From Glandiceps talaboti (Eukaryota > Hemichordata > Enteropneusta > Spengelidae), in contig NC_135559.1 of assembly GCF_964340395.1 (NCBI RefSeq), positions 22,431,121 through 22,495,120 on the forward strand: DNA of 64,000 nt, in the 5' to 3' direction. Every line of letters begins with the position of its first letter. The first letter of the stretch is position 1. Made by a program: the position numbers and the translations under genes. The notes under the pieces are model-generated. The model saw only the letters and a program-made list of their open reading frames with translations. It made no database searches and had not been told where the DNA came from. Shown piece after piece: positions 50,332 to 61,691 of the stretch.

Positions 50332-50421
50332 GGCGAAAGAATTTACTCATCTGGCGATTCGTGGCATCCGTTCTTACAACCAATGGGATATCTGACTTGT
50401 ATCACGTGTACGTGTCGTGAG
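50318..50421 (+). CDS. CHRDL: Chordin-like, VWC domain 1, first half
   Basis: The exon encodes DNCSFGERIYSSGDSWHPFL then QPMGYLTCITCTCRE, the N-terminal half of a von Willebrand factor type C domain with four of its ten cysteines. The GE.Y..G.SWHP.L.P.G...C..CTC pattern is characteristic of chordin-like VWC1. Acceptor TTTTCCCAG, donor GTAAGA after 50421. Length is 104 nt, ending in phase 0. A duplicated copy of the acceptor lies 70 bp upstream. Confidence 0.93.
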
Positions 50422-50628
50422 GTAAGAACACTTAGATCTGTATCGGACAGTCTTGCACAGACTACAGTGGCGTGGGCTAGATTAAAAGACAGAAGAAACG
50501 ACTGTTGTTTGTCAATATTTGATGGTTGATGGATAGAGAAATTTGAGTGGGTGGGTTTAGTGACTACGAAGTTGACAGTACATTCGTAGATTTGTATGGT
50601 GGTTGCAGTAACGTTCACCACTGTCATG

Positions 50629-51003
50629 TGTCATGTTGGAGTGACATTCACCACTGTCATGTGTCATGTTGGAGTAACATTCACCACTGTCATGTCATTT
50701 TTTTCAATAGTTCATGTTAAGCGTCTATGAACAATTGTTGGATATATGGCTCTCTATAAGGGCTTTTTTATTATCAATTATGATTATTGTCATGTTGCAG
50801 TGACATTCACCACTGTCATGTTGCATTGACATTCACCACTGTCATATTGCAGTGACATTCACCACTGTCATATTGCAGTGACATTCGCCACTGTCCTGTT
50901 GGAGTGACATTCACCACTGTCATATTGCAGTGACATTCACCACTGTCATATTGCAGTGACATTCACCACTGTCATATTGCAGTGACATTCAACACTGTCA
51001 TGT
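50629..51003. repeat. 26-bp tandem array (about 11 copies, interrupted)
   Basis: The unit is CATATTGCAGTGACATTCAC followed by CACTGT. Copies at 50629-50697 and 50788-51003 are separated by about 90 bp of unique AT-rich DNA. The array ends about 11 bp before the acceptor of the next CHRDL exon. GCAG in each unit resembles a splice acceptor end. Confidence 0.93.
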
Positions 51004-51014
51004 TCTATCGACAG

Positions 51015-51111
51015 GGACTGGTAACGTGTATGAACATACGATGTCCTGTTATAGACTGCAATGGTGCTAAACCAGTGTCTGTGGCCGGTCAATGCTGCAA
51101 GAAATGTCCAG
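51015..51111 (+). CDS. CHRDL: Chordin-like, VWC domain 1, second half
   Basis: The exon encodes GLVTCMNIRCPVIDCNGAKP then VSVAGQCCKKCP plus a Gly split over the junction. This carries the remaining six cysteines, with the CC..CP ending typical of VWC domains. Acceptor TCGACAG, donor GTTGGT after 51111. Length is 97 nt, phase 0 in and phase 1 out. Together with the 50318 exon it gives a complete ten-cysteine VWC domain, the BMP-binding module of this family. Confidence 0.93.
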
Positions 51112-51337
51112 GTTGGTTCAAACTCTTCTGTTGTCTTCAATATATACTACGTCATTTTACCAACTTTGATCAATACATAAACTTGTATTGATTTGTTGAT
51201 CAAAGTAACTCAGGAATATCTATGTATCAGTTTTATATGTACGTTGATTGATTACGTCATCTTTCATCTCTATTTGTATGTTTTGTAAACAACGATAAAT
51301 GTCATTTCTGAACTGATTACTGAGTATTGGCAACACT

Positions 51338-52081
51338 CCTATAACGTTGTAATAATAATATAGTTTATTGTATTCAAAGGCCTCCGGCCCATATACAAAT
51401 TATCGTTTCAGCACAAAATATTATATTACATCACACGAAATCAAAATAAAATGGGCGAATGCCTGAATACATGTTCTGTTGCAGTTCAAAGTTAGATATT
51501 TTTCTGGTTCGAGTATATTTTTGAAAGTTATATATGTGCGCAGTTTTGGTTTCTGAGACAGACTGGTACGCCATTGTTGTTTACAGATATCTGACACACG
51601 AGTGGTAAATTCATTTATAAACTTTTGCTTGTCGCCGACCTCTTGGGCTAGCCAAACATAACCAAAGCCATAAGAAAATAGCGTGTTCTTTATGGACGTA
51701 GCCCAAGTGTGTCTGCCGAACGCGTCTAGTTTATACAGCATCATGTAAGCTTGTTTTGGCAGCCTGTCATCTGGCATTACAATTAATTTCAGCCAGTAGT
51801 TTATGCATCGCTTTAGAGTATGAAAGTACACAGGTAGTCGGCCACATTCGCCCAAAACTGCTTCATTAGAAGTATTATAGGAGACACCAAGGAAAGTTAT
51901 ACACCACTTTCTTTGAACCTTTTCGATGGCATCCGTGGCCCCAGACCTCTGCGCCATAACATAAAATTGGTAGTATCGTGGTATCGAAGACCCTGAAATG
52001 ACAGTTGTATGGCAAATTGCCGATACGATACGATGCGACAGAAATAATTTTCATAGCTTTACTTGCCTATAACGTTGTAAT
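51338..52081 (-). mobile_element. 5'-truncated LINE copy (minus strand) with 16-bp target-site duplication
   Basis: The direct repeat CCTATAACGTTGTAAT at 51338-51353 and 52066-52081 brackets the insert 51354-52065. Read on the minus strand, the insert encodes the C-terminal part of a LINE polyprotein: FDTTILPILCYGAEVWG, then AIEKVQRKWCITFLGV, GECGRLPVYFHTLKRCINYW and GFGYVWLAQEVGD, ending near 51421. There is a one-base frameshift at about 51945 between AEVWG and the following block. A short 3' UTR with GGGCCGGAGGCC and an ATT-type tail at 51354 follows. It sits antisense in a CHRDL intron. The frameshift makes it non-functional apart from its truncation. Confidence 0.92.
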
Positions 52082-52667
52082 CTACGAACTAAAGTGCAGA
52101 TTTTAGACGTCACTTGTATATCACATGATTGTTCTACTCGTAACCAGTCGTCACGTGACCAGTTGTCATGTATTAGTACTCTAAGTATATCATGATGGTC
52201 TGTAGTGCGACCCAGGGATTTAAATAAGAGCCGACAGCAGGCAAAAACAACCAGCAGTACTCCGTAATGTTTGCCGGTCACTTTTTCAGGTCACGTTTTG
52301 CTCTGTGTTTGTATTTTTGTGTCATTTGGGCAGATTTATGAGTCCCGTTCCTAGATATTACCGCTACTTTTTGCATTTCCGAGCTACTTTTAAAATTAGC
52401 TATATACCCCTAACGTGATCATGACGTCATTTACGGTTACAATGATGAATAACGACAATTTCAAACAATTCCCGAGATCTCAGTTGATGTGACAGATTCA
52501 GAAGTAAGCTAAAACCTTTTCATCAAGTTAAGCAAACAATTTTTTTTACATCACCGTTGACAGAAGTATGTACCTATAGACGTGACATAGTGTACATTAT
52601 GCAGTATTTCTAAAATATGTCCTAGAGTACTACAAACTCAATCCTATCCTGCTAACGATGGATTAAT
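52082..52667. other. Unique CHRDL intron DNA
   Basis: Nothing recognisable between the LINE copy and the 49-bp array. Confidence 0.5.
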
Positions 52668-54060
52668 TCTCAGCAATGTAGCCGGGCTATACCTATACAC
52701 GACTAGTACAAAACCTTCTCAGCAATGTAGCCGGGCTATACCTATACACGACTAGTACAAAACCTTCTCAGCAATGTAGTCGGGCTATACCTATACACGA
52801 CTAGTACAAAACCTTCTCAGCAATGTAGCCGGGCTATACCTATACACGACTAGTACAAAACCTTCTCAGCAATGTAGCCCTATACATAGTCATATACACG
52901 ACTAGTACAAAACCTTCTCAGCAATGTAGCCGGACTATACCTATACACGACTAGTACAAAACCTTCTCAGCAATGTAGCCGGACTATACCTATACACGAC
53001 TAGTACAAAACCTTCTCAGCAATGTAGTCGGGCTATACCTATACACGACTAGTACAAAACCTTCTCAGCAATGTAGTCGGGCTATACCTATACACGACTA
53101 GTACAAAACCTTCTCAGCAATGTAGTCGGGCTATACCTATACACGACTAGTACAAAACCTTCTCAGCAATGTAGCCGGATTATACCTATACACGACTAGT
53201 ACAAAACCTTCTCAGCAATGTAGCCCTATACATATACACGACTAGTACAAAACCTTCTCAGCAATGTAGTCGGGCTATACCTATACACGACTAGTACAAA
53301 ACCTTCTCAGCAATGTAGTCGGGCTATACATATACACGACTAGTACAAAACCTTCTCAGCAATGCAGCCGGGCTATACCTATACACGACTAGTACAAAAC
53401 CTTCTCAGCAATGTAGCCGGACTATACCTATACACGACTAGTACAAAACCTTCTCAGCAATGTAGCCGGGCTATACCTATACACGACTAGTACAAAACCT
53501 TCTCAGCAATGTAGCCGGACTATACCTATACACGACTAGTACAAAACCTTCTCAGCAATGTAGCCGGGCTATACCTATACACGACTAGTACAAAACCTTC
53601 TCAGCAATGTAGCCGGGCTATACCTATACACGACTAGTACAAAACCTTCTCAGCAATGTAGCCGGGCTATACCTATACACGACTAGTACAAAACCTTCTC
53701 AGCAATGTAGCCGGACTATACCTATACACGACTAGTACAAAACCTTCTCAGCAATGTAGCCGGGCTATACCTATACACGACTAGTACAAAACCTTCTCAG
53801 CAATGTAGTCGGGCTATACCTATACACGACTAGTACAAAACCTTCTCAGCAATGTAGCCGGGCTATACCTATACACGACTAGTACAAAACCTTCTCAGCA
53901 ATGTAGCCGGGCTATACCTATACACGACTAGTACAAAACCTTCTCAGCAATGTAGCCGGGCTATACCTATACACGACTAGTACAAAACCTTCTCAGCAAT
54001 GTAGCCGGGCTATACCTATACACGACTAGTACAAAACCTTCTCAGCAATGTAGCCATATA
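52668..54060. repeat. 49-bp tandem array (about 28 copies)
   Basis: The unit is CCTTCTCAGCAATGTAGCCG, then GGCTATACCTATACACGACT, then AGTACAAAA. Copies are very similar; variants are CCGGGC, CCGGAC and TCGGGC, and three copies have the internal CCGGGCTATACC segment shortened or altered (about 52877, 53222 and 54050). It ends about 100 bp before the next CHRDL exon. Confidence 0.97.
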
Positions 54061-54164
54061 CATATACATGTATACTCCTAGTATAAGACCTTCACGCTTT
54101 GATTGTATAGAGGTCAGTCTAACACGATGTTTATGTGACCTTGGTATCGTTTTTTTCAATTCAG

Positions 54165-54319
54165 ATAATGAGAATGAAGGGCATAGACCAGGGTTGACAG
54201 ACAGTCACAATCAACCATGTGAATACAAGGGACTGACGTACCAACATGGTGAACTCTTCTCGGCTGAAGGTATATTCAACTCACGACGTAATGACCAGTG
54301 CGTTCAGTGTAGTTGCTCA
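54165..54319 (+). CDS. CHRDL: Chordin-like, VWC domain 2, first half
   Basis: After a short linker (DNENEGHRPGLTDSHNQ) the exon reads PCEYKGLTYQHGELFSAEGI then FNSRRNDQCVQCSCS. The C.Y.G.TYQHGELF.AEG.F..R..NQC.QCSCS pattern is nearly diagnostic for the second VWC domain of CHRDL1/2. Acceptor TTTTTTTCAATTCAG, donor GTAAGT after 54319. Length is 155 nt, phase 1 in and phase 0 out. Confidence 0.95.
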
Positions 54320-55114
54320 GTAAGTACATATTATATGATTCTGTACAGTAGGGTTTTAAAATATGCACAACTTGCAAAAGTGATTGATTTTGGATGCAAA
54401 TCTGCACTGTTTCAAATGTAACCAACCTTGCCTGCAAATACGAAATTCGGCGTTCAAAAGTTTCATCAACACAACAACCTGTTTGATTTTCAACGTAGCC
54501 AATCGACCGAACAATACTGTTTTGATGCAACATTCGTTGAGTTCGGAAAACGTCGGGAATTTCCGAGATTCTTCCAATTCCACCTATCCATGCACTTTAC
54601 AATTTCTGTAAAGTGTACTATCACTTCTACTATATCATAGCCAAGGCGCCACGTCACCTACTTGTCAAATTGCTGTATCTCAGAATCAACTTTAATCCCG
54701 AAAATGTGAAGTAGAGTCTGTCGCCGTCCTAAATAAGTGTTATGGTATATCTATTGAAAAGACCATTGTAGGCAGGTAGTGGTAGGTACGTGTAGTGATA
54801 GGTACGTGGTGATGAGTGCAGTGTGACTTGTGACTATACTTTATAATACTAGCTATTAACATTTGTCAAATGTAATGGAGTTTCTTAAATCAATTCATAT
54901 TTTAAAAAATTACATTGCAATGATAGTAGCCAATAATTAATTAACCTAGCTATTTTCGATGCAAGAAAGTTGTGCCATTTTACAGTCTTCAGCTAGTTCT
55001 CAAAGACAAAATTTTACTAATTACCAGACTGGTACATTGTGTTAATGTACAAGAATACATTTTAGTCTCTGATCATTTTTGCGTTTTTGTTTCGCGATAC
55101 TTTCTAATTTACAG
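54320..55114. other. CHRDL intron, unique DNA
   Basis: No element or exon recognised. Confidence 0.5.
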
Positions 55115-55415
55115 TACTATGTACATGCATACGATTGGTCATAATCGATTACAGTACCGTGCATATGATTGGTCATAATCGATTACAGTACCGTGCATAT
55201 GATTGGTCATAATCGTTTACAGTACCATGCATATGATTGGTCATAATCGATTACAGTACCGTGCATATGATTGGTCATAATCGTTTACAGTACCATGCAT
55301 ATGATTGGCCATTTCGTTTACAGTACCATGCATATGATTGGCCATTTCGTTTACAGTACCATGCATATGATTGGCCATTTCGTTTACAGTACCGTGCATA
55401 TGATTGGCCATTTCG
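55115..55415. repeat. 33-34-bp tandem array (about 9 copies, two subtypes)
   Basis: The first copies are GATTGGTCATAATCGATTAC followed by AGTACCGTGCATAT. Later copies change to GATTGGCCATTTCGTTTACA. Units include the ATGCATAT and ATTGG motifs, resembling octamer and CCAAT-type sites, but no function is shown. Confidence 0.94.
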
Positions 55416-55519
55416 TCACGCCATACAAAACTTTAGACGAACATATTCACTTGTATGACAAGACAATTTTTTTTTGGTTTTTTTTTGGTTTTTTAAAATA
55501 CTCTTTGTTTGTTTTATAG

Positions 55520-55613
55520 GATGCTAGAGTATTTTGTGCTCTTCGTACGTGTCCAGTGATTAGCTGTCTTAACCCAATAGTCCTTCCCGATTCATGTTGT
55601 CCTGTGTGTCCAG
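55520..55613 (+). CDS. CHRDL: Chordin-like, VWC domain 2, second half
   Basis: The exon encodes DARVFCALRTCPVISCLNPI then VLPDSCCPVCP plus a split Gly. It has six cysteines and the CC.VCPG ending, completing the ten-cysteine VWC2. Acceptor TTTGTTTTATAG, donor GTAAAC after 55613. Length is 94 nt, phase 0 in and phase 1 out. Confidence 0.94.
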
Positions 55614-56387
55614 GTAAACATATCTATTGTTATCCCTTGTTCTACAATTTACACCAGTCTTGTAACTACTACAAGTCTGTACAGTGCTTAATGTGGAAGT
55701 TGAACGCACCAGTCCTCACGACATTTGTCTCATATATATAGACACACACAAATGGACATTTCATAATGTCTATATACTATAACATCTGTCTCACATATCT
55801 GTCTTACATGTTTTCAACTAAAAAAAAACCACAGTCACTGCTATTGATTTTGACCGAATTCTTGTGGCCATCATGGTACTTGAAAGTATTCTCAGCATGC
55901 ATTTGATTATCCCGACAACATTGTTGGATGAAAATAGGCCAATCTGTTTTAGAAATATACGGAATGAGCCGAAATTAATGCTAACGGAGACAACATTAAT
56001 AAAACTAGACCTATCTCAAACTAAAATGAATTTACCCTAATGCCTTGACTCACAAGACAAACAATAAAATCTGTAACATATCATGTAATTCTTAAAGCTA
56101 GCAACTGATCAGTTGGTCAATATTATATACAGCCTCAAATATCATTGTTCATTTTGTTGTGGCTGAGGAATCAAAGTAATTGTGTTCCAACCCCCACACC
56201 CCGATTAAATTCAACTAGTCAGCATTTTATAATTGTCGCTATTAGTCCATATTGAATCGGGATTTTATGTTTTGAAGACCAACATCGTAGATTATCTTCG
56301 TTTATATCGACATGACTGTGTGTCATACATTTATTTTAAAAAATTGGTGTATGGCTCGTTACTGATATACCGGTAATTTGAAACTGA
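55614..56387. other. CHRDL intron, unique DNA
   Basis: Nothing recognisable before the 16-bp array. Confidence 0.5.
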
Positions 56388-58854
56388 CATGACTCGTAAC
56401 TGACATAACTCGTGACTGATATAACTCGTGACTGATATAACTCGTGACTGATATAACTCGTGACTGATATGACTCGTGACTGATATGACTCGTGACTGAT
56501 ATAACTCGTGACTGATATGACTCGTGACTGATATGACTCGTGACTGATATAACTCGTGACTGATATAACTCGTGACTGACATGACTCGTGACTGACATGA
56601 CTCGTGACTGATATAACTCGTAACTGATATGACTCGTGACTGACATGACTCGTAACTGACATAACTCGTGACTGATATAACTCGTGACTGATATGACTCG
56701 TGACTGATATGACTCGTGACTGATATAACTCGTGACTGACATGACTCGTGACTGATATAACTCGTGACTGATATAACTCGTGACTGATATGACTCGTGAC
56801 TGATATAACTCGTGACTGACATGACTCGTAACTGACATAACTCGTGACTGATATAACTCGTGACTGATATGACTCGTGACTGACATGACTCGTGACTGAT
56901 ATAACTCGTGACTGATATGACTCGTAACTGACACGACTCGTGACTGATATGACTCGTGACTGATATGACTCGTGACTGATATGACTCGTGACTGACATGA
57001 CTCGTGACTGACACGACTCGTGACTGATATGACTCGTGACTGATATAACTCGTGACTGACATGACTCGTGACTGACATAACTCGTGACTGATATGACTCG
57101 TGACTGACACGACTCGTGACTGATATGACTCGTGACTGATATGACTCGTGACTGATATGACTCGTGACTGATATGACTCGTGACTGATATGACTCGTGAC
57201 TGACATGACTCGTGACTGACACGACTCGTGACTGATATGACTCGTGACTGATATGACTCGTGACTGATATGACTCGTGACTGATATGACTCGTGACTGAC
57301 ACGACTCGTGACTGATATGACTCGTGACTGATATGACTCGTGACTGACACGACTCGTGACTGATATGACTCGTGACTGACACGACTCGTGACTGACACGA
57401 CTCGTGACTGATATGACTCGTGACTGATATAACTCGTGACTGATATGACTCGTGACTGATATAACTCGTGACTGACATGACTCGTGACTGATATGACTCG
57501 TGACTGATATGACTCGTGACTGACATGACTCGTGACTGACACGACTCGTGACTGATACTACTCGTGACTGATACTACTCGTGACTGACACGACTCGTGAC
57601 TGACATGACTCGTGACTGACACGACTCGTGACTGATATGACTCGTGACTGATATAACTCGTGACTGACATGACTCGTGACTGATATGACTCGTGACTGAT
57701 ATGACTCGTGACTGACACGACTCGTGACTGATACTACTCGTGACTGATACTACTCGTGACTGACACGACTCGTGACTGACATGACTCGTGACTGATATGA
57801 CTCGTGACTGATATAACTCGTGACTGATATGACTCGTGACTGATATGACTCGTGACTGACACGACTCGTGACTGATATGACTCGTGACTGACACGACTCG
57901 TGACTGATATGACTCGTGACTGATATAACTCGTGACTGATATGACTCGTGACTGATATGACTCGTGACTGATATAACTCGTGACTGACACGACTCGTGAC
58001 TGACACGACTCGTGACTGATATGACTCGTGACTGATATAACTCGTGACTGATATAACTCGTGACTGATATAACTCGTGACTGATATGACTCGTGACTGAT
58101 ATGACTCGTGACTGATATAACTCGTGACTGACACGACTCGTGACTGACACGACTCGTGACTGATATGACTCGTGACTGATATAACTCGTGACTGATATAA
58201 CTCGTGACTGATATGACTCGTGACTGACATGACTCGTGACTGATATGACTTGTAACTGACATGACTCGTGACTGACACGACTCGTGACTGATATGACTCG
58301 TGACTGATATAACTCGTGACTGATATGACTCGTGACTGATATGACTCGTGACTGACACGACTCGTGACTGACACGACTCGTGACTGATATAACTCGTGAC
58401 TGATATGACTCGTGACTGATATGACTCGTGACTGATATAACTCGTAACTGATATAACTCGTGACTGACACGACTCGTGACTGATATGACTCGTGACTGAC
58501 ACGACTCGTGACTGATATGACTCGTGACTGATATAACTCGTGACTGATATAACTCGTGACTGATATGACTCATAACTGACATAACTCGTGACTGACACGA
58601 CTCGTGACTGATATGACTCGTGACTGATATGACTCGTAACTGACATAACTCGTGACTGACATGACTCGTGACTGATATGACTCGTGACTGATATGACTCG
58701 TGACTGACATGACTCGTGACTGACACGACTCGTGACTGATACTACTCGTGACTGATACTACTCGTGACTGACACGACTCGTGACTGACATGACTCGTGAC
58801 TGACACGACTCGTGACTGATATGACTCGTGACTGATATGACTCGTGACTGATGT
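56388..58854. repeat. 2.5-kb tandem array of a 16-bp unit (about 154 copies)
   Basis: The unit is GTGACTGATATGACTC with variants GACATG, GACACG, GATATA and GATACT in the middle. All three minus-strand frames remain open over long stretches because the unit lacks stops there, giving a SVTSHISHESYQ-type pseudo-peptide with a 16-residue period. Blocks recur, for example the GATACT pair at about 57555, 57730 and 58740. The array stops 18 bp before the acceptor of the CHRDL exon at 58873. Confidence 0.98.
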
Positions 58855-58872
58855 GATGTAATTCTATTGTAG

Positions 58873-59154
58873 ATAACGGTGAAGAATGGGAATACGATTA
58901 CTATGACATTGCTTCTGATACTTTGGAGGAAACAACAACGACTACACCGAATAAACAAATCAGAAGGGAGCATTTGTTTGCTGATGTTTTAAAGGGGGAG
59001 GTGATACTATCGGGACCAATTTCTGGAGTTACAGGTGAAAGTAGCAAAGAGGATAGTAGTGAGTCGGATGAGGTGGGGGAAGATGTATCTGAATGGGTTG
59101 CTGGTCCGTCTACTCGTAAAGACTGGCAAGAACCACGTGAAAGTGATAGTAGAG
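58873..59154 (+). CDS. CHRDL: Chordin-like, acidic linker exon between VWC2 and VWC3
   Basis: The exon reads NGEEWEYDYYDIASDTLEET then TTTTP and an acidic Ser/Glu-rich stretch. It corresponds to the long, poorly conserved spacer between VWC2 and VWC3 in CHRDL proteins, probably flexible and O-glycosylated. Acceptor TTCTATTGTAG, donor GTAAGG after 59154. Length is 282 nt, phase 1 at both ends. Sequence identity is not informative here; frame continuity is the evidence. Confidence 0.85.
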
Positions 59155-59641
59155 GTAAGGTGCTATAAATTGTATTGTCAAACTACATCGTGTAAGAGAG
59201 CCTTCAGTTATTATTTTGTTGAGAGGTGGCCATCCTAATGTCTGCCTAACTTTAGATGATGAAGTTCGGATTGGACACCGAAGGATGATTTTTCCCGCCC
59301 TATTTAAAAGACCCCAGAATCTAGATAGCAGTTTGACCACACTACGTCACTGTTATCAAAACGTTTTAACACCTTTGATTCGATACGCATTTTTGTTATT
59401 TGCTGTGGAAGACAAATTCTGATGCGACGAATAATTCCTAATCTCTGTGATATTTTAGTGATAGTTTTGTTAACATGGGGTTATTAGGATATCATTGGGT
59501 CCAACCAAGGAAAAGTGAATACCTAGGTACTTAAATCAATCAATCTGTACATCGTCAATTTTAACATTTATATTATTTCTTCGTTGTGCTAAATATCATT
59601 GTCTTTGTCTTTTTGATATTCCGTGTAAGTTTATTGGCAGA
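59155..59641. other. CHRDL intron, unique DNA
   Basis: No element or exon recognised. Confidence 0.5.
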
Positions 59642-59770
59642 CAATACATACATACATACATACATACATACATACATACATACATACATACATACATACA
59701 TACATACATACATACATACATACATACATGCATGCATGCATGCATGCATGCATGCATGCACGCACGCACG

Positions 59771-59816
<46 letters not shown>

Positions 59817-59856
59817 TACATACATACATACATACATACATACATACATACATACA

Positions 59857-59886
<30 letters not shown>
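59642..59886. repeat. Composite (TACA)n-(TGCA)n-(CG/CA)n-(TACA)n microsatellite
   Basis: About 22 TACA units, then TGCA units, CGCACGCG and (CA)n, then TACA units again. The central alternating purine-pyrimidine tract has Z-DNA potential. It ends about 35 bp before a splice acceptor. Confidence 0.96.
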
Positions 59887-59888
<2 letters not shown>

Positions 59889-59921
59889 CTCATAATCTAT
59901 ATCATCATATCTAACTTACAG

Positions 59922-60019
59922 ATTGTTTATCGAATGGTCAAATTTACGGTCATGGGGACTCCTGGAATCCATACTTGTTCCCGTTTGGTCGAATGAACTG
60001 TATACTGTGTACATGCAAG
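59922..60019 (+). CDS. CHRDL: Chordin-like, VWC domain 3, first half
   Basis: The exon encodes DCLSNGQIYGHGDSWNPYLF then PFGRMNCILCTCK. The C.SNG..Y.HG.SW.P.L..FG...C.LCTC pattern matches the third VWC domain of CHRDL1/2. Acceptor TCTAACTTACAG, donor GTAAGT after 60019. Length is 98 nt, phase 1 in and phase 0 out. Confidence 0.95.
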
Positions 60020-60224
60020 GTAAGTAAACCTTTATATGATTCGAGGAGTTTGTCTACAGGTGGCTCAGGTTTAGATAGCTATATTTACGAAAACAAAAAA
60101 ACAACGAAAAAACTAAATAAATAAATAAATGAATGAATGAACAGAAATTAAGAAATACGAACAAAACTTCAACTAAAAATCAGTAACAACGATGTTTTTA
60201 TACAACAGAATTACTATATTATGT

Positions 60225-60595
60225 ATTCCAATATATGAAATGGTACATACCACAATATATGAAATGGTACATACCACAATATATGAAATGGTAAATACCA
60301 CAATATATGAAATGGTACATAACACAATATATGAAATGGTACATAACACAATATATGAAATGGTACATACCACAATATATGAAATGGTACATACCACAAT
60401 ATATGAAATGGTACATACCACAATATATGAAATGGTACATACCACAATATGTGAAATAGTACATACCACAATATATGAAATGGTACATACCACAATATGT
60501 GAAATAGTACATACCACAATATGTGAAATGGTACATACCACAATATGTGAAATGGTACATACCACAATATGTGAAATGGTACATACCACAATAGT
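60225..60595. repeat. 24-bp tandem array (about 15 copies)
   Basis: The unit is AATATATGAAATGGTACATA followed by CCAC. Variants are AATATGTG and AACACAAT. The 24-bp length keeps frames open on both strands. Confidence 0.96.
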
Positions 60596-60674
60596 GACCA
60601 TTTCGTATACTGGATAGTAATTCATGTTACATAGAAACATCACGATAGTGATTTGTGATTTGTTTTGTCAGTAT

Positions 60675-60717
<43 letters not shown>

Positions 60718-61002
60718 TTAGTTGTTTGTTTGTTTGCTTGCTTGCTTGCTTAGATTTATTTTCGTAAACATAACTAATGAAGCCTAAGCCCCCTGTATTT
60801 TGTCTACTGTCCTTACATCGACGTCCAAATACTGACGCTGCTGGTTTAAGAATGACGAACCTCATCCTACCCCTACCCCTACCCCACTCCACTCCACCCC
60901 TGCCCATGCCCACCCGATCCAACCCAAATTAACTCTGAACACACAACGTCATCAAATTACGGATAATTATCTTTAATAGGTTGAACTCGGGGGATGAACC
61001 AA
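60596..61002. other. CHRDL intron, low-complexity stretches
   Basis: Contains (TTTA)n at 60671-60718 followed by TTTG and CTTG repeats, then a C-rich CCCCTACCCC tract near 60870-60910. Confidence 0.6.
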
Positions 61003-61513
61003 ACACGACCACCATCGATAAGTCTTACTTGTCAACCCCCGGGGGGTGATCGAACCAAACACGACCACTATCGATAAGTCTTACTTGTCAACCCCCCCCC
61101 GGGGGGGGGGGGGGTTATCGAACCAAACACGACCACCATCGATAAGTCTTACTTGTCAACCCCCCCCCCGGGGGGGGTTATCGAACCAAACACGACCACC
61201 ATCGATAAGTCTTACTTGTCAACCCCCCCCCCCCCGGGGGGGGTGGGGTGATCGAACCAAACACGACCACCATCGATAAGTCTTACTTGTCAACCCCCGG
61301 GGGGTGATCGAACCAAACACGACCACCATCGATAAGTCTTACTTGTCAACCCGGGGGGGGGGGGGGTGATCGAACCAAACACGACCACCATCGATAAGTC
61401 TTACTTGTCAACCCGGGGGGGGGGTGATCGAACCAAACACGACCACCATTAGTAAGTCTTACTTGTCAACCCCCGGGGGGTGATCGAACCAAACACGACC
61501 ACCATCGATAAGT
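61003..61513. repeat. ~57-bp tandem array with variable poly-C/poly-G palindrome (about 9 copies)
   Basis: The constant part reads AACCAAACACGACCACCATC then GATAAGTCTTACTTGTCAA. It is followed by a C run of 3 to 14 and a G run of 6 to 14, then TGATCG or TTATCG. Unit length varies only through these homopolymers. Confidence 0.96.
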
Positions 61514-61691
61514 CTTACTTACCTAATAGATGCTTTCATGTACAAGTTAATTTCATGATAAACGTTGATTTCATATACTTGAGTGTTGTTGACGTTTATA
61601 TTTTGTTGTGGAATTTAAAAGAAAGTTGGTTCTAAATAAAGGTAACGTTGAAGTTAATTAACTTTTCGAGATGTTGACTTTTTATTCACAG

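Noticed and set aside
56331-58806. Minus-strand frames of 300-460 codons with SVTSHISHESYQSRV repeats
   Set aside because: Translations of the 16-bp array inside a CHRDL intron; all three minus frames are open at once.
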